A stretch of DNA of 6,123 bases from an uncultured Comamonadaceae bacterium (GTDB lineage Bacteria > Pseudomonadota > Gammaproteobacteria > Burkholderiales > Burkholderiaceae). The notes under the pieces are model-generated. The model worked only from the letters and a program-made list of their open reading frames with translations, did not search any database and was not told where the DNA came from. The stretch is from contig CAMLQP010000182.1 of assembly GCA_946482115.1 (NCBI GenBank), forward strand, positions 1 through 6,123. Direction: 5' to 3'. Shown here one piece after another: positions 5,695 to 6,123 of this stretch (positions are counted from its first letter, which is position 1; each line of letters starts with the position of its first letter). Made by a program: the position numbers and the translations under genes.

Positions 5695-6123
5695 ATGAAA
5701 CACCGCCCCTTCCAGCAGGTCGACGTCTTCACCGCCACGGCCTACCTCGGCAACCCGCTGGCCGTCGTGCTCGATGCCGAAGGCCTCACCACCGAGGCCA
5801 TGCAGGCCTTCACCAACTGGACCAACCTGTCCGAATGCACCTTCGTGCTGCCGCCCACGCGGCCCGAGGCGGACTACCGCGTGCGCATCTTCTGCCCGGG
5901 GCGCGAACTGCCGTTCGCCGGCCACCCCACGCTGGGCACCTGCCACGCCTGGCTGGCGGCCGGCGGCAAACCCAAGGGTGATGCGGTCGTGCAGGAATGC
6001 GGCGTCGGCCTGGTCACGATACGGCGCCAGGGCGAGACGCTCTCCTTCGCCGCGCCGCCGCTGCTCAGGAGCGGCCCGCTGGACGAGGCCGACGTGGCGC
6101 TGATCGCGCGCGGCCTGGGCGTG
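5695..6123 (+). CDS. PhzF-family isomerase-like protein, C-terminus cut off by window edge
   Basis: N-terminal half, 143 residues, of a PhzF/diaminopimelate-epimerase-fold protein (full length usually 260-300). Visible signatures: FQQVDVFTATAYLGNPLAVV (6-25), the opening strand and GNP turn; NLSECTFV (44-51), where E47 matches the catalytic glutamate of PhzF; and RELPFAGHPTLGT (70-82), where G76-H77-P78 form part of the active-site turn. PhzF itself isomerises a dihydro-hydroxyanthranilate in phenazine synthesis; most relatives have no known substrate, and no other phenazine gene is seen here, so a phenazine role is not supported. The ATG at 5695 follows the GST stop by 4 bases and has no clear ribosome site, suggesting coupling; GTG at 5692 in frame is an alternative. 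The frame is open to the last base. Confidence 0.9.
   Translation, partial: MKHRPFQQVDVFTATAYLGNPLAVVLDAEGLTTEAMQAFTNWTNLSECTFVLPPTRPEADYRVRIFCPGRELPFAGHPTLGTCHAWLAAGGKPKGDAVVQECGVGLVTIRRQGETLSFAAPPLLRSGPLDEADVALIARGLGV

Noticed and set aside
5695..6123. Phenazine biosynthesis cluster
   Set aside because: Only a PhzF-family protein is seen. Most members of that family lie outside phenazine clusters, and no phzA/B, D, E or G genes are present in the window.

Overview
The window is very GC-rich DNA, packed with genes and almost without gaps. Codon choice (strong G/C at third positions) and the protein types suggest a betaproteobacterium, most likely a Burkholderiales/Comamonadaceae-like organism. 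That placement is an inference from style, not from a marker gene. I see no RNA genes, insertion sequences, CRISPR arrays, phage genes or clear rho-independent terminators.

Layout: two divergent gene blocks share one short control region at about 2200-2290. Leftward (minus strand) run a MocR/GabR-type regulator (758-2221; winged helix fused to an aminotransferase-like PLP domain) and, 10 bases behind it, an EamA-family permease that leaves the window at base 1. Rightward (plus strand) run a LysE/RhtB-type amino-acid exporter (2276-2875), a second EamA permease (2872-3813), a PLP-dependent class I aminotransferase (3835-5043), a glutathione S-transferase (5043-5690) and the N-terminal half of a PhzF-family protein (5695 to the window end). 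The rightward genes overlap by 4 and 1 bases or sit 21 and 4 bases apart, which is the pattern of one polycistronic, translationally coupled operon.

The control region is clearly AT-richer than its surroundings. It holds a good minus-strand sigma70 promoter for the regulator, a weaker plus-strand promoter candidate for lysE, a pair of 9-base direct repeats 11 bases apart (CTGTACTGG / CTGTAATGG) and a long interrupted palindrome with 11-base matching arms. In the regulator mRNA the palindrome would fold into a hairpin with the likely Shine-Dalgarno sequence in the stem and the start codon in the loop. The regulator may therefore be controlled both as DNA (operator) and as RNA (occluded start).

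Reading as a whole: a MocR regulator senses PLP or an amino-acid/PLP adduct and controls a set that exports (LysE, two EamA permeases) and converts (aminotransferase, GST, PhzF-like isomerase) an amino acid or amino-acid-like compound. Each family assignment is firm. The shared substrate and the idea that the genes form one functional module are inference.
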